DNA of 64,000 nucleotides from Periplaneta americana (GCF_040183065.1 NC_091120.1:173618488-173682487), one strand, 5' to 3'; positions 1-11,396 are shown, numbered from the stretch's first letter. Made by a program: numbers and translations. The notes: a model not told the origin generated them from the sequence alone.

Positions 1-308
1 AATTGTTTTTGTATAAATATCATAGGTAAAAAAACTAAGTCTTAATATTACTGTTAGAGTTGATCACCCATAATCATCTTTTCTCTTTACCACGATATCT
101 ATAGTGAATTCTTAACTATTTCGTATGTTGGAATGAAATTGCTTAGGCATCCTGGTATAGGCCCTGCATTTTGATTAACTTTTCAACCGTTTTTTTATAC
201 CTGATCTGTACATGATAGTGTTCTACTGGTAATGAGCAGCAAGAACGCACTCGTGGCAAATTTATGGCCTACCTAGTGTGACGTCAGTAGCGATAAGACC
301 AGTGGAGT
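1..308. other. No recognisable feature
   Basis: AT-rich sequence without a coding signal, repeat structure or terminal repeat that I can identify. Confidence 0.5.
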
Positions 309-320
309 TACAGCGTTTAA

Positions 321-568
321 GCCACTGGCGTGGCTCAGTCGGTTAAGGCGCTTGCCTGCCGGTCTGAAGTTGCTCTTGCGCGCGGGTTCGATTCCCGCTT
401 GGGCTGATTACCTGGTTGGGTTTTTTCATAGGTTTTCCCCAACCGTAAGGTGAATGCCAGGTAATCCTCGGCCTCATCTCGCCAAATATCATCTCGCTAT
501 CACCAATCTCATCAACGCTAAATAACCTCGTAGTTGATACAGTGTCGTTAAATAACCAACTTAAAAAA
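321..568 (+). mobile_element. tRNA-derived SINE, family A, copy 1
   Basis: The copy starts with a tRNA-like head holding an A-box-like TGGCTCAGTCGG and a B-box GGGTTCGATTCCC, as in RNA polymerase III promoters. A body follows with the complementary pair TTACCTGGTTGGG and CCCCAACCGTAAGG, and the end is GTCGTTAAATAACC. It is flanked by a perfect 12-bp target duplication, TACAGCGTTTAA, at 309-320 and 569-580, which shows insertion by retrotransposition. A second copy lies at 59077-59334. It is not a working tRNA gene, because the acceptor stem is not closed by a matching 3' strand. Confidence 0.9.
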
Positions 569-580
569 TACAGCGTTTAA

Positions 581-2116
581 TGAGTTCATCAGTAAGCTAC
601 AAGTGTACAGAGGAAGATGTCTCAACCAAGTCCGTTGCTGTTACAATACCGTTTTTCAGCCAAAAAAAAAAAAAAGTATAAGCGATAAGTGGAGATCTAT
701 GATGCCTGGTTTTAAGTGTGTTTTGAAGAAAATATGTCCTTTAATAATTTTGAAGGAAGTGCAATATTTAATATGTACGAAGACTTGAAGTCAGTTAAAG
801 AAATTCAATCTTAAGAGACGTTACTCCGTATATCATAGCCAAGAATGTGATATCTAGGCTATGTAGGTGAATAGCAAATTAAATTAATAAATGATCACCA
901 TCACACTGCTATCAAAGAGATTTAAATTAACTTAAAATAAGCATATTATTATTATTAGGGGGCGGATGTTGGTGACCTAAAAATCTACTTAAAATTATAA
1001 TTAAAATGCCCTTAAACTAATGGAAAAATGACATATAATTAAAAGAAAATGGCATTTAAATATTATTCACCGTACTCGCATCACAACTTCTTAAAAATTA
1101 GTCACCTTGTTTCAGTGACTGATCTGCAAATCTCGGAGAGAGGAGTTAACTTCCTGGAATTTTGCTAAGATAAAGGGAAAAAACATGCAACAAAATGAAG
1201 GTTTTAAGGGAAAACTATAGATTTTAATGAGGGTTTACAATGTGTTTCAATCAGGGGTGGTCCATGTCAGTACTTTCATTCTCTGTCTCCTCCTTCCGCG
1301 CTTCACTTTTGTTACCAGATCTGCCAGATGATGATGGAGTGTGAATGACAAAACAAATTGTGGGTGCAGCGTGCATTCTTGCAATCTTTGTGTTAAAAAT
1401 ACTGTCTACTACAGTAGACATTCCTTCCGAACCATGTCGAGGACACAACGTCCTGTCCAGGACATGGTACACAAATGGGGGTATGTATTAATAAATGCTG
1501 GGAATATAAAGACAGAAATAGGCTTAGGCCTAGTTAATTTATCATAGTCTCGTTTTCCAAAGTGGTGAACTGTGGTATTCATTTCTAAATTAATCCAATG
1601 CTCTGTAATAACACTAATGACAAATTCCAAACAACTTATTGGCGTCATATTGATGTATGAATCGTTTGGAGTACCATATCGATAATTGCATTGTTGTCTC
1701 GAGACTTGACCTCATGGGATGGGGAAGTGATTATTAACCGGAACGCTCCGCCTTGTTAAATTTAAATACGGTGAGTATGAAGAGTTGAAGACAGAAATGA
1801 AAAGAAATATCGGACTTTTATTTCAAATCCCAAACATCTTTACAAACCCAACCGTGCTCACAATAACAATCACGAATAGCATAAATATCTCACGTAATTA
1901 TCCCGTCTCACTTGTTGCAAAGAAATTACGTAGGCCTATTACGTAAAACTTTATACATTAATAATTTAATAATGATGAATTGATAATTATAGCAACAATG
2001 TAACAACGACCTTGCTAATTTTTAATAATAGGATTCACTCCAATATTTATCGATAGTCGATAGGCGTGATATTGGAAGAAAATATTACTGCGTGAATAAC
2101 ATTTTTAATTTCAACT
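581..2116. other. Unannotated AT-rich stretch
   Basis: No gene or transposon ends were found. Short open frames near 1250-1650 on both strands overlap each other and resemble no known family. AGGCCT palindromes occur at 1526 and 1932. Confidence 0.4.
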
Positions 2117-2124
2117 AAAAATAG

Positions 2125-2973
2125 CAGTGGCGTAGCGTCAATGTAAGCTAAAAAGCTCAGCTTCCCCACTTAATAATAATTTCATAATAAACCTGCAGTT
2201 TATGGACAAAATTATTTATTAATTTTAATAGAGTTTATATTTACGCATTAAATATTGTGATACGGCAGCTCAGGATGATTTGTGATGCAGCAGTAAACAA
2301 GAAGCCTGCACACACCAGCTTCCAGACTGGTTTCTTCTGTGTAATCCACCCCGCAGATTTTCCATCCCTTTCTAACTAAACTACTCTAGTCGCAAGGTTC
2401 GCAAGAAGCTAGCTTTAACATTTAAAATAAGTAGTTTCCGAGTTATCCCTTTTCGTCAGTTGTGTTCAGTTAAAGTGTTAGTGTGCATTGTGGCTGATAT
2501 AATAAATAATGAGCGAAATAACAGTTCCTGACACTAATTTAATTGAATTTTTTAGGACAATTGTGTTATCAAGACTGACTTACGAACAAAAGTGTGATTT
2601 AAAAAGGAAATGACCGACTCCCTTGCTGTCAATGAAGGACACAACCAAAACACAGACGCATACTTACGTAATGACACTGATATTGTGGTTTCTCTAAGTA
2701 TGACAGGGAGTGAGCTGATGTTATAGGCCTACGTATATGTGTCTATTTGTTAAGAGTATGTGTAAACCGTGAAATCATATTTTACTACGCATCATTATTT
2801 TGAGATCATGCCTTATTGGTGTTACTTACGATGTTCCAACCAATCTTCGACTGCTGACTTGACACTGACTACTATTTATTTTAAGACTGTATTTTTGTAA
2901 TACGTTTTCTCATATTGCATGAAAGACAACTTGAGTTAGCTTCCCCTGCTCAAAATTTCATGCTACGCCACTG
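2125..2973 (+). mobile_element. Non-autonomous hAT element (ZMYM/TTF type), intact ends
   Basis: An 849-bp element with terminal inverted repeats CAGTGGCGTAGC and GCTACGCCACTG, flanked by a perfect 8-bp duplication AAAAATAG at 2117-2124 and 2974-2981. An 8-bp duplication is diagnostic of the hAT superfamily. Inside is only the N-terminal piece of a transposase frame (2509-2697), so the element is a deletion derivative that must move in trans. A second copy of the same element, in the opposite orientation and split by a Tc1 insertion, lies at 21575-23977. Confidence 0.92.
2509..2697 (+). pseudogene. N-terminal fragment of hAT (ZMYM-like) transposase
   Basis: The frame opens with MSEITVPDTNLIEFF and runs through a LTYEQKCDLK block, which resembles the region before the TTF/ZMYM-type zinc finger of hAT transposases (family pattern: ..LTYEEK..LGRPTP). 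A TGA at 2611-2613 sits where a glycine is expected just before RPTP-like residues (PTPLLSMKDT), then the frame continues to 2697 and is lost. The zinc finger and catalytic domain are deleted. The same TGA is present in the copy at 21575-23977, so it predates the spread of this derivative. Confidence 0.65.
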
Positions 2974-3266
2974 AAAAATAGGATTCTTTGTCGGTATTGG
3001 AAAAGATATTGCACAGCACAAAGAAATCCTTCACGGAAATCAACACGCTCGGCTACGCCTTGCTTGCCAAACATTAGGCTTGTCAATAAAATGTATTTTT
3101 CAGTCACTATACAGTATCATGAATAACTATAATTCAAGTACAGACGTTTCATGCAATCATTAGAATTTCCTTAAATCCCCTGTCAATTTTTTTGTTTAAA
3201 TTTAAATGTTTCATTTATCACTTTTAACATTGTAGCTTAGGCCTACTTGTCTATAGCATTGAACTA

Positions 3267-3859
3267 CTGGGTGTTCAGTTCAAAATGTGTCTTGGCTCGC
3301 TGTATGCCGTCATGTGGCTAGCTGATGAGCCTAGAGAATTCAATCTTCCTACACTTCCGCAGCTCAGGTGTATAATCTAAGAGGCAGAGAAGTTGGCTAG
3401 CAAGTACGGCGTTCATTCTGAAGAGTACGTGCCGATACGTACGGTAACGCCGGTAGTGGCAGGAATGTGAACTGTTTGGAAATACGTACTGTCGGGATAT
3501 GGGGAGAGGGTTAAGACGATTACTTACGTATTTGTTGACATTAACTTCGACGGCCAACATGGACACGGAGCATTTGATTTATGTTGTGGAATGTTACCGT
3601 ACGCAACCGATGATAACAAATACCCTGCGTACGACTTGCCGGCGCAAAACACAGTTCGAAAGAGGTTATGGTAGCACACAGACCGTACAGACCGCCATCT
3701 GTTGCTACGACGTTCAAGTTATACCGTACACGTTCTCAAGTTCAGATTGAAGAACGCCTTAAATAATAGGCAACTTCTCTAACATATAAACTGAAACTCG
3801 CTTCAAATCGGTGACCCAACAACAGTGACGTCATGACACACTTTGAAATGAACACCCAG
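3267..3859. mobile_element. MITE with CTGGGTGTTC terminal inverted repeats
   Basis: The left end CTGGGTGTTCAGTTCAAA is matched by the inverted right end TTTGAAATGAACACCCAG; the arms pair over about 25 bp. TA dinucleotides flank both ends, as expected for a Tc1/mariner-like insertion. Length is 593 bp. Open frames inside on both strands (3318-3566 and 3499-3750) overlap and are not recognisable, so this is called non-autonomous. Confidence 0.75.
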
Positions 3860-3943
3860 TACTTTGTATTACGGGCAGTGGTGTATTTCTAAACAGAAAA
3901 GTGTCCTGGCTCTGGAATTTCGGTAATACCGGCAAAGTTGTTT

Positions 3944-3952
3944 TCGTCGTCG

Positions 3953-3990
<38 letters not shown>
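3944..3990. repeat. (TCA)n/(TCG)n microsatellite
   Basis: A pure trinucleotide run changing from TCG to TCA units. Confidence 0.95.
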
Positions 3991-3991
<1 letters not shown>

Positions 3992-5183
3992 AGGAATAGA
4001 AGACCAGATAGAATACTAACTAAAAACAGAAATTACCTTGCGCTGATGGCGATAGATGTGAATAAAATGGAATTTTAAGTATGATAATTGAGCTTCATTT
4101 AGCGGAAAAAATAAATCGGAGAATTTAAATTTAAGTTCGTAAAGACTACACAAACTCATAGGACGACATGCTGCAGATAAAGACGGGAATACTAAAGTTC
4201 GCCTTCCTTGTCAGCTTCAGCCCCTGCCGTATGTAAGACAAAGCAATGGTCGGGGACTGGCCATCTGCATTTTGTGACATTGTTGAAGTGTAACACATTG
4301 TTACTAGTGCTGCTGTTTGTAGGAACATCATTCTCGCTTTTGAGTTGATTAGCATTCATTTATTAAATCAAGATTTGGAGTTTCTTGTAAGCAAGTAAGT
4401 TGTTGTATTTTATTTATTTAAATTTGATTAGACCTATGCATTACGGTATTATATTTTCCAAATTATAACGGTCTTTCTTTTTATATACATGTAATGAACT
4501 CTAATCGACTGATGTTAACCAAATTTTACTGACAGATGCGTGTATAAAACTGCAACATGGAATATGATTAAAACACTTCCAACACACACACACACACACA
4601 CACATTGTATAATGATATGCCATTTCGGAAATAGAACTTTGTTCTTATTAGTTATCAAAATAGTTTTACTAAATTGATTGGCCTATCTTGTAGCCTATTT
4701 GCCTTGTTTGCTGATACGTCGACTTCCATTGTCGTCTTTCTGAACGACCTCGAGTGTACTTTCCACGTGAGAGAAATTGTCCATTTAGTGTTTATGGCAC
4801 TCTCGTAACTATGACAATAAAATTAACGAATAATAACCCTTGTAATTTTAACGATCTGATTTAATGTTTTTAATCGGAGACTTGGCTTTTGTTTTACTGA
4901 CCATAATTTTCTCCTTGAAAGAAATAATTGCATCTATCTTTTTTTTTTTTTAACTTCATGATTTCAAACCATTTTCATTTCGTTGTGTAAGGTTAACTGG
5001 GATAAATTATTTCAAAATACGGTGTAAGTACAGAGTGAACAATAAGCATTGACCCGCGCTCGGCTTGTCCGTCCGCAGCAAGTCAAGTCGATAACGCCTT
5101 CATTGTGAAGCATGCTGCCTGAAGGTCACGTCAAAGATGAGCAAGTGTTTAGGCGGCGTTAACAAATGAGTATTTGGCGTTAG
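3991..5183. other. Unannotated stretch with a (CA)n run
   Basis: Contains a (CA)n microsatellite at 4582-4604 and a poly-T run near 4940. No coding or transposon signal was recognised. Confidence 0.45.
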
Positions 5184-5342
5184 TCATTCATTCATTCATT
5201 CATTTAGTGTTCTGCCCAAGGGCAGGACTCTCACTGCAAACCCAGCTTTCTCCAGTCTTTCCTGTTTTCTGCCTTCCTCTTCGTTTCCTCATATGATCCA
5301 TATATCTTAATGTCGTCTATGATCTGATATCTTCTTCTAGAG
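5184..5342 (-). mobile_element. 3' end of LINE family 2 with (AATG)n tail
   Basis: Read on the minus strand, this is the end of a reverse-transcriptase ORF ([14 protein letters not shown] C-terminus) followed by a short untranslated part and an (AATG)n tail, seen on the plus strand as ATTC repeats at 5184-5204. The same 3' end is found at 13807-14005 and 33024-33530. A hAT element begins directly at 5343, so the LINE is interrupted; a matching LINE piece appears again at 7107-7200. Confidence 0.7.
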
Positions 5343-5687
5343 CAGCCGTGGCGAAAATGCGACTCACGAGCACATTGTGGCTCGCAGTGCTTTTCTCTCG
5401 CTTCCTACCTACAACCCCCACCATCTCACTCACTGGAGTCAAACTCCGTTCTATTTGTATTTGTCTCTGACCTGCGAGTGGCGTATCGTCGCAATATCTC
5501 TGTCGAAACCATGTACCTCTATAAAAAACGAAAGTTCAAGTAGGATGGGAGGATGCATTCTTTTGCTTACAATATGATGAAAATATTAAATGTATGATTT
5601 GTTCACAAATATTACTAGGAAAACGGTTGTATAACATAAAACGGCATTATAAGTTACTACATGTTACTGATGAAACATTAAAAGGTT

Positions 5688-5747
<60 letters not shown>

Positions 5748-6276
5748 CATCTCTGCACGTCGATTCTTTTACAGCAGATGTACGAATAATTCGGTTAGAT
5801 TTTCAATTTAAACTCACAGATTTACAATGTGACGTTAAATGAAAGCTAGATGTAAGGACTTGACAGATATTGAACTTTTCAAATCTTTGGAAAAAAATAA
5901 ATATTTGAAGCTTCGTTCTTTCGCTTGCTCTGTTGAAGCCATGTTCGCTGTAACTTACGTTTGTGAAAAATTATTTTCAACAATGAAAATAGTAAAAATC
6001 AAATTTAGATCACGACTGACAGACAAATACCTTCGTGATCAACTACGACTGGCAGTAAGTGACAATTCCTGATTTTGAAACTTTGTCGCAGAGACATTCT
6101 GAAGACAGTTAATTTTAGGTTGTGATAATGTGTCCTATGTTTTCTTGTTCATTTCTTTCTTCGTTAAACGTCCTAAACATTAACTTCCCCTTCGGTTGTC
6201 CGCCTCCCTCCATAGGTGCTATGCACGTTGCAGCTTACACAGTGGCTCGGCGCACCATGGCCTTTTCGCCACGGCT
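5343..6276 (+). mobile_element. hAT element with CAGCCGTGGCG ends
   Basis: Terminal inverted repeats CAGCCGTGGCGAAAA and TTTTCGCCACGGCTG, flanked by a nearly perfect 8-bp duplication (TTCTAGAG at 5335-5342, TTCTAGAA at 6277-6284). Length is 934 bp, far shorter than an autonomous hAT. It retains only the C-terminal end of a transposase (5839-6072) and a (TTA)n run at 5694-5746. It is inserted into LINE family 2 sequence. Confidence 0.88.
5839..6072 (+). pseudogene. hAT transposase C-terminal dimerisation remnant
   Basis: The 77-residue frame contains the TYVCEKLFSTMKIVKIKFRS block and the following RLTDKYLRDQLRLAV, the typical hAT C-terminal dimerisation region. It most resembles GTF2IRD2/EPM2AIP1-like transposases (family pattern YxCEKLFSxMKxxKxKxRSRLTD). 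The upstream BED finger and RNase-H-like catalytic core are missing. An in-frame stop lies just upstream of the start given, so this is a relic rather than a domesticated gene. Confidence 0.8.
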
Positions 6277-6284
6277 GTTCTAGA

Positions 6285-7106
6285 ATAAACGCAAGAAGAG
6301 CTTGCCACGGAAAGGTGCGCGAACTTTCGGAAACGTTCGGGTGCACTCGACCTCGCTTCGATTCGATTGGCAAACTGTCGTCAGTTCTCAGTCGTCTGCT
6401 GGCTTGATGTTTCGAGTGAGATTTATCACAGCGCATGTAACGTAACCTAAACCTAGTTGCAGAGTAACTACTAACATAACATTGTTGAAAATACAGAAGC
6501 ACGAATTCTTTTACATATAAAATCACTGAATGAAATTACAAAGATGTTATAAGAAATATGTGATCGTGTAATAATTGATATTTGGCATTGTAATAAAATA
6601 CTAATAACTAATACTATGTGATTTTATTAAAATGTTCTGATAACTAGGGTACTATGGTCGGTTTATTTTAATCTGTATATATTCCTTATGTTACGAGCGG
6701 AGCCTGTTTCGTTTTTCATACATTTATAAACGTTATAAATAATTTCCTAGTTTGACTGTGTAACGTTTCATTAGCACTTCCTAATTTAGAGCCAACGGGG
6801 GGCATTGTTAAGTACATAGAATGTTACACAGAACTCTGTTATTTAACAAACACACTTTGAACTCTATAAAAATCCTGATATGAGGGATAAAACGCAGAAT
6901 ATGTAACGCATACGCTGGCTTCTACCCGCTCAGCACAATACATTTCACGATACGAACAGTTCAAGACCGCGCTTTCGAATGCGCCCTGTAATCAGCATTA
7001 CGTGATTCATAGCGGCCCTGTAACGAGCATGGCGGCACGAGGACCGAATATCGTTCTCTGCGCTTCAGTCAAATGGGCAAGCTTTCTTTGCGCTTCCTCT
7101 ACCTAC
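6285..7106. other. Unannotated stretch between two LINE pieces
   Basis: Sequence between the hAT and the next LINE family 2 fragment. No terminal repeats or coding signal were recognised. It could be a further insertion in the LINE, because the LINE sequence on both sides is roughly contiguous. Confidence 0.3.
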
Positions 7107-7200
7107 CCCGAACTCTTCTCCCGTTCACCATTCTTTCAGTGGGCAGTTTCTTCTCAGCCTGTGACCCAACCAATTCCTTTTCCTCTTCCTGATCAGTTTA
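7107..7200 (-). mobile_element. LINE family 2 fragment
   Basis: Matches, on the minus strand, the GHWL...GMVNGRRVRGRR-encoding segment of the LINE copies at 13.8 and 33.1 kb. It probably belonged with the piece at 5184-5342 before insertions separated them. Confidence 0.55.
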
Positions 7201-7673
7201 TTCAGAGTGCGTGTTAATTAAATTAATATGGCTGAATTAAAGTATTCTATTCCGCAAAGCAGGGCCCCGCGCCTATGGGGGCCTCGCACCTAAGCACAGT
7301 GATTTTTATTTTCAGGACCAGTCTATAGATACTATAGGAAAATGCTCAGCAGATCTGAAAGTGCCAATGACAGATGTGAGAGTAGAACAGATCTAAGAAT
7401 AAGTGAATACCATAAAGTTGCTAATATAAAAGGCTACACACTTGTGGAGTCAGATACTGAAGCCAGTTCTTCTAGCAGAGATTGAAATCCACATAAAAAT
7501 GCTTGAGTTAATCGCTTGCAACAGGTCTACTGGTAGGCCTACCGCTTTTTTCAATTTTTTTTATTGCCCTTCGGATCTAGTGGCTGTCGCGTCAGAAGAA
7601 AAGTGTTTTCAAGGTTAAACCGATCAAAGCCTATTTCACAACACCTAATCCGCCATGACGTGAACACAGAATG
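7201..7673. other. Intergenic stretch with a small unexplained ORF
   Basis: Contains a 47-codon frame at 7342-7485 (+), rich in Ser, Arg and Glu, preceded by a splice-acceptor-like TTTTATTTTCAG. No homology was recognised and it may be a transposon exon or chance. The sequence around 7260 (GCAGGGCCCCGCGCC) looks like a hAT-type end but I found no partner. Confidence 0.25.
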
Positions 7674-7781
7674 ATTAAATAAATAAATAAATAAATAAAT
7701 AAATGAATAAATAAATAAATGAATAAATAAATGAATAAATAAATGAATAAATAAATAAATAAATAAAATAAATAAATAAAA
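7674..7781. repeat. (AAAT)n/(AATG)n microsatellite
   Basis: About 100 bp of tetranucleotide repeats. It generates a spurious Phe/Ile/Tyr/Leu-rich open frame on the minus strand. Confidence 0.95.
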
Positions 7782-8426
7782 TTTTCTGGTAATTTTCGCT
7801 TTTCCAAAAATAATTGGTGTTAACATGTATAATTAATCATAATGAAAATCTCTTTTTCGAATTTTTTTTTTTGTTTTTATGTCTATCTGTCTGTCTGTCT
7901 ATCTGTCTGGATGTTTGTTACCTTTTCACGCGATAATGGCTGAACGGATTTCGATGAAAATTGGAATATAAATTAAATTCGTATCGAATAAATAATTGTA
8001 ACTGTAATTTAGTGCCAAGTATAACATCCCTCTCTTCAATTGATCAGTGACAGATTTATTTTTTGGTGCTCGGAGTTCTTTACCAAAATTTACATATAAT
8101 TTTTTAAAACAATTATCAATACCATCTTTTGAAATTCAAAAAATCACCTCGCAAATTCTTAAAGATTCCCTGCAGATTATACAATTTCATTTATACCACT
8201 CAGAAGATCTTAAATTAAGGATATGCTAATTTTAAATAAAATCTTTTATTTATAAATATAATTTTAAGGTCATCTTCTAAGTTTTTATTTTATAATTGAT
8301 AGGCTAATCAATGGTGTTTAATTATTACATTTTATTTTTATGACAATATTCATATTTAATTAATTATATTTATTTGCTATTAATTTCCGGGTCCTCGTGG
8401 TCATCCTTAATTAAGGCCGGACGATT

Positions 8427-8457
<31 letters not shown>

Positions 8458-8605
8458 GTTATATAATTGTTTCGTTTGATTTGTTTGGTATTGGTGCGTT
8501 ATTTTGCGCTTTGTTTTTATATTCTGTTGTGTTCTTTGTGTTGTGTCTAAATTGTGTTTGTTCACTTTTGCCACCGGGTATCTGCTCTTTCGTAACGAAT
8601 AAATA

Positions 8606-8656
<51 letters not shown>

Positions 8657-8996
8657 ATTTTTGCAGGAGTACAAAATTATAATTGTATTTATTTAACGCG
8701 AAACGTTTATGCTTTAGGGTGAAATGGATAAAATGTTACGGAAGTTTCAACATCTGACATCAGTTGCTTAGCAACGGAAATGAGCTACGTCACACTATTC
8801 TGACGACACGTACTTAGCGATGGATCACACTCTTACATTGATAATATGGTGTTTGCTAGAATGATAAACTTACTTTCTTGCATACACCTATTTGATATTT
8901 CTTTCATCGTAGACCCAAATTAACGGTTCTCCAACAAACCAATGCAGATAAAACACATTAATTCCAGCGTGAAAACTTGTACAAGCATATGGTATA
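7782..8996. other. Unannotated stretch with simple repeats
   Basis: Holds CTGT/CTAT repeats at 7882-7908, a (CT)n run at 8430-8458 and a (TTA)n run at 8607-8655. The T-rich segment 8460-8606 followed by (TTA)n looks like a LINE 3' untranslated region, but no coding part is attached. Confidence 0.35.
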
Positions 8997-10182
8997 TCTT
9001 AATATATAAAATTGAATGTGGGTATGTATGTATATATGTATGTGTGTATGTTCTCTATACAAATCTACACGCTTTGACCGATATGTGCCAAAGTTTGCAC
9101 ATTTAACCTTCATAACCAGGAGAAGAACATAGGCTACATTAAAATTGTGCAAATGGAAGATAAATTAATTAAAATTATAAATAATAAAAATAAATGCGAT
9201 CAAACATTCATATGTAATACTAAAATGCAATCTTCTATAGTCAATTGTTTTTTATTATTGTCTGTTGTATTCAACATCGACTTTCACGAGCCCTTGGAAA
9301 TTTTAACACGAAATTAAATTACATTGTTGTTGTTACAGATAATGAAGGCTAAAACTAGATAATTCATGCAATAACTACACTTTACGCAGTCCAGGACCGT
9401 ATTATGAATTCCTCGATGCAGTTTTGTAGATAGTGAGCAAACTGTTTTATACAACTGAATTGTAGAATTCTTTGAAACTACAAAGTTTCCTACCACATAA
9501 TTTACTAATATTGAATAAGCAATAGTACTATTGCGAAATATTGACCCACCAAAATTATGCACGAATAAGAATTGGTGTAAAAAACTCATACGAAATGTAA
9601 TAGAATTGGTAATATTAACTGCAAAAATAAAAGGAGATGTTTTTATTCCACATTTTGCTAGGATAGTGATTCAATTTTAAGCAACTGCAATTTCAATGCC
9701 ACTAGCATTTGTAATGGCCATATTAAAATGAAGCTCAAGGACAGTCGCTCAAAGTTGCAGACATTAACGTGTTTTTCACATCCTCAACTATATTTTATAC
9801 AAAGAAGTGGAAAAAAAAAAAAAAAAAAGGTTTTACACATATCAATAAGCAATTCAATGATACTTTTGTCATGTTGCTAATGTAGTATGTGAATGTACAT
9901 AAGCCCACTGAAAATAACATTGTATTAATTCTCAAAATATTGTTGCTCACGTCCGAACATGTGTTGCTGCGAAATTATATCTGTATAATCAGGTTGCAAA
10001 TTTAGCATGTTAAGCGTTGTGGAAATAAAAATCTCTTAATTTCTAAAATACCGATAAGCCTATACGTTTCTTAGAATATTAGTCTTTATGTTAAAAAATT
10101 ACTTATTGCGAGTTTATATTGTATCTGTATTCTGTGTATAAAATTGGAATTAATACAATATGTTCTGAATTTTTGAGATATA

Positions 10183-10730
10183 ATGAAAGAGTGATGGAAC
10201 GGAGAAAAATTCTCTCCGGCGCAGGGATTTGAACCCGGGTTTTCAGCTCTACGTGCTGATGCTTTATCCACTAAGCCACGCCGGATACAACCCCGACGCC
10301 GGTTAGAATCGTCTCAGATTAAGTGGGTTCCCTCTAGTGGCCGCCCTCTGCACTACGTCATAGATGTCTATGAACGCAGGACCGAAGTCCATACATGTGT
10401 TGAGGTGCACTCGAATGAGTGACTGGTTGGCCGGGATCCGACGGTATAGGCGCCGTCTTAAATCACAAAGTGATTTATTACGCATATCATATATATTTTG
10501 ATGTACCGAAGTACATATGATATTTCCATGCAGATATTCTGCGTCATCATATGATGAAAGAGTGATGGAACGGCGTGGCTTAGTGGATAAAGCATCAGCA
10601 CGTAGAGCTGAAAACCCGGGTTCAAATCCCGGCGCCGGAGAGAATTTTTCTCCGTTCCATCACTCTTTCATCATATGATGACGCAGAATATCTGCATGGA
10701 AATATATGTACTTCGGTACATCAAAATATT
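10183..10730. mobile_element. Foldback element with two opposed tRNA-like units, copy 1
   Basis: Two tRNA-like segments face each other: one on the minus strand near 10215-10290 and one on the plus strand near 10572-10642. Each has the B-box-like GGGTTCAAATCCC (or its complement) and a perfect 5-bp anticodon-like stem TCAGC/GCTGA around a 7-nt ACGTAGA loop. A shared core reading TCTAGTGGCCGCCCTCTGC lies between. A near-duplication TGAGATATA flanks the copy (10174-10182, 10733-10741). Other copies are at 14006-14620 and 39391-40029. Confidence 0.75.
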
Positions 10731-10944
10731 TATGAGATATAGTTTCAAGTTATATTAAAAAAAACTGGGTATGATATAAGTGGGTGTACAGCGGCCAAGA
10801 TGTAAAAAAAAATCTTCCAATATAAATTAAATTCTCCTATATATTGATTCGATGCTGAAACAGATCAGTAAGAGGAGAAGGAATTATATTTACGTTGGGT
10901 TTTACCTTGTTTATAGTTTGATTTTTCTATTAGGCCTACTTTAT

Positions 10945-11100
10945 TTGTATTTCTGGCGGTGTGGAAGAGAAGGCCTAATGGCCTTAACTACGCCAGAATA
11001 AATAAATAAATAAATAAATAAATAAAAACAAATTAATGAATAAAACAAATAAGTAAATAAATAAAAACAATAAACATAGAAATAAAAACAAATAAATAAA
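10945..11100. repeat. AGGCC-palindrome 3' end with AAAT-rich tail
   Basis: The segment GTGGAAGAGAAGGCCTAATG followed by GGCCTTAACTACGCCAG and an A/T tetranucleotide run recurs at 43798-43835 with a (TTA)n tail. It is probably the 3' end of an unidentified retroelement family. Confidence 0.5.
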
Positions 11101-11396
11101 TTTAAAACAACAGTTTAACGTCAGGTACATGATGACATGTTTTCTTTTCGGTGGCTGATTTACAGTTGTTTTAAATGGAGTTAACCCTGGCAGGCATTTG
11201 GCTAAGGAGTTCATTAATTCATGTAAGTGACGTTAAGTAAAGATTTATCTTAATGGACTAGGAAAGCTTAGTAAAGTAAATTCGTTTTGATTGTGTATAG
11301 TTAGGTTTCCGAGATTTCCGAAAATTTAATAACCAGTTTAATTAAAAATAGAAGCAGAAAGGAAAACCCGGGCAACGCCGGGTGCTTTCAGCTAGT

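Larger units (their letters stand above)
8997..11395 (+). mobile_element. Probable non-autonomous Helitron
   Basis: The 5' end is A|TCTTAATATATAAAATTG at 8997 and the 3' end is CTAG|T at 11392-11396. A hairpin with a 6-bp stem (ACCCGG/CCGGGT, 11366-11371 and 11378-11383) lies 8 bp before the terminal CTAG. These are the hallmarks of Helitrons: 5' TC, 3' CTRR with a subterminal hairpin, insertion between A and T, and no target duplication. No Rep/helicase frame is visible in the 2.4 kb, and a tRNA-like foldback element (10183-10730) is inserted inside. The pairing of this particular 5' end with this 3' end is inference. Confidence 0.65.

Noticed and set aside
329..408. tRNA gene
   Set aside because: Has A- and B-box-like motifs but no closed acceptor stem, and is the head of a SINE with target duplications. 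The same applies to the tRNA-like segments at 10.2, 10.6, 14.1, 14.5, 27.8, 34.6, 39.4, 50.7, 55.5 and 59.1 kb.
5839..6072. Domesticated hAT protein
   Set aside because: Only the C-terminal dimerisation part is present, within intact transposon ends, with a stop just upstream.
7551..7826. 91-codon Phe/Ile/Tyr-rich open frame (minus)
   Set aside because: Made by the AAAT microsatellite at 7674-7781.
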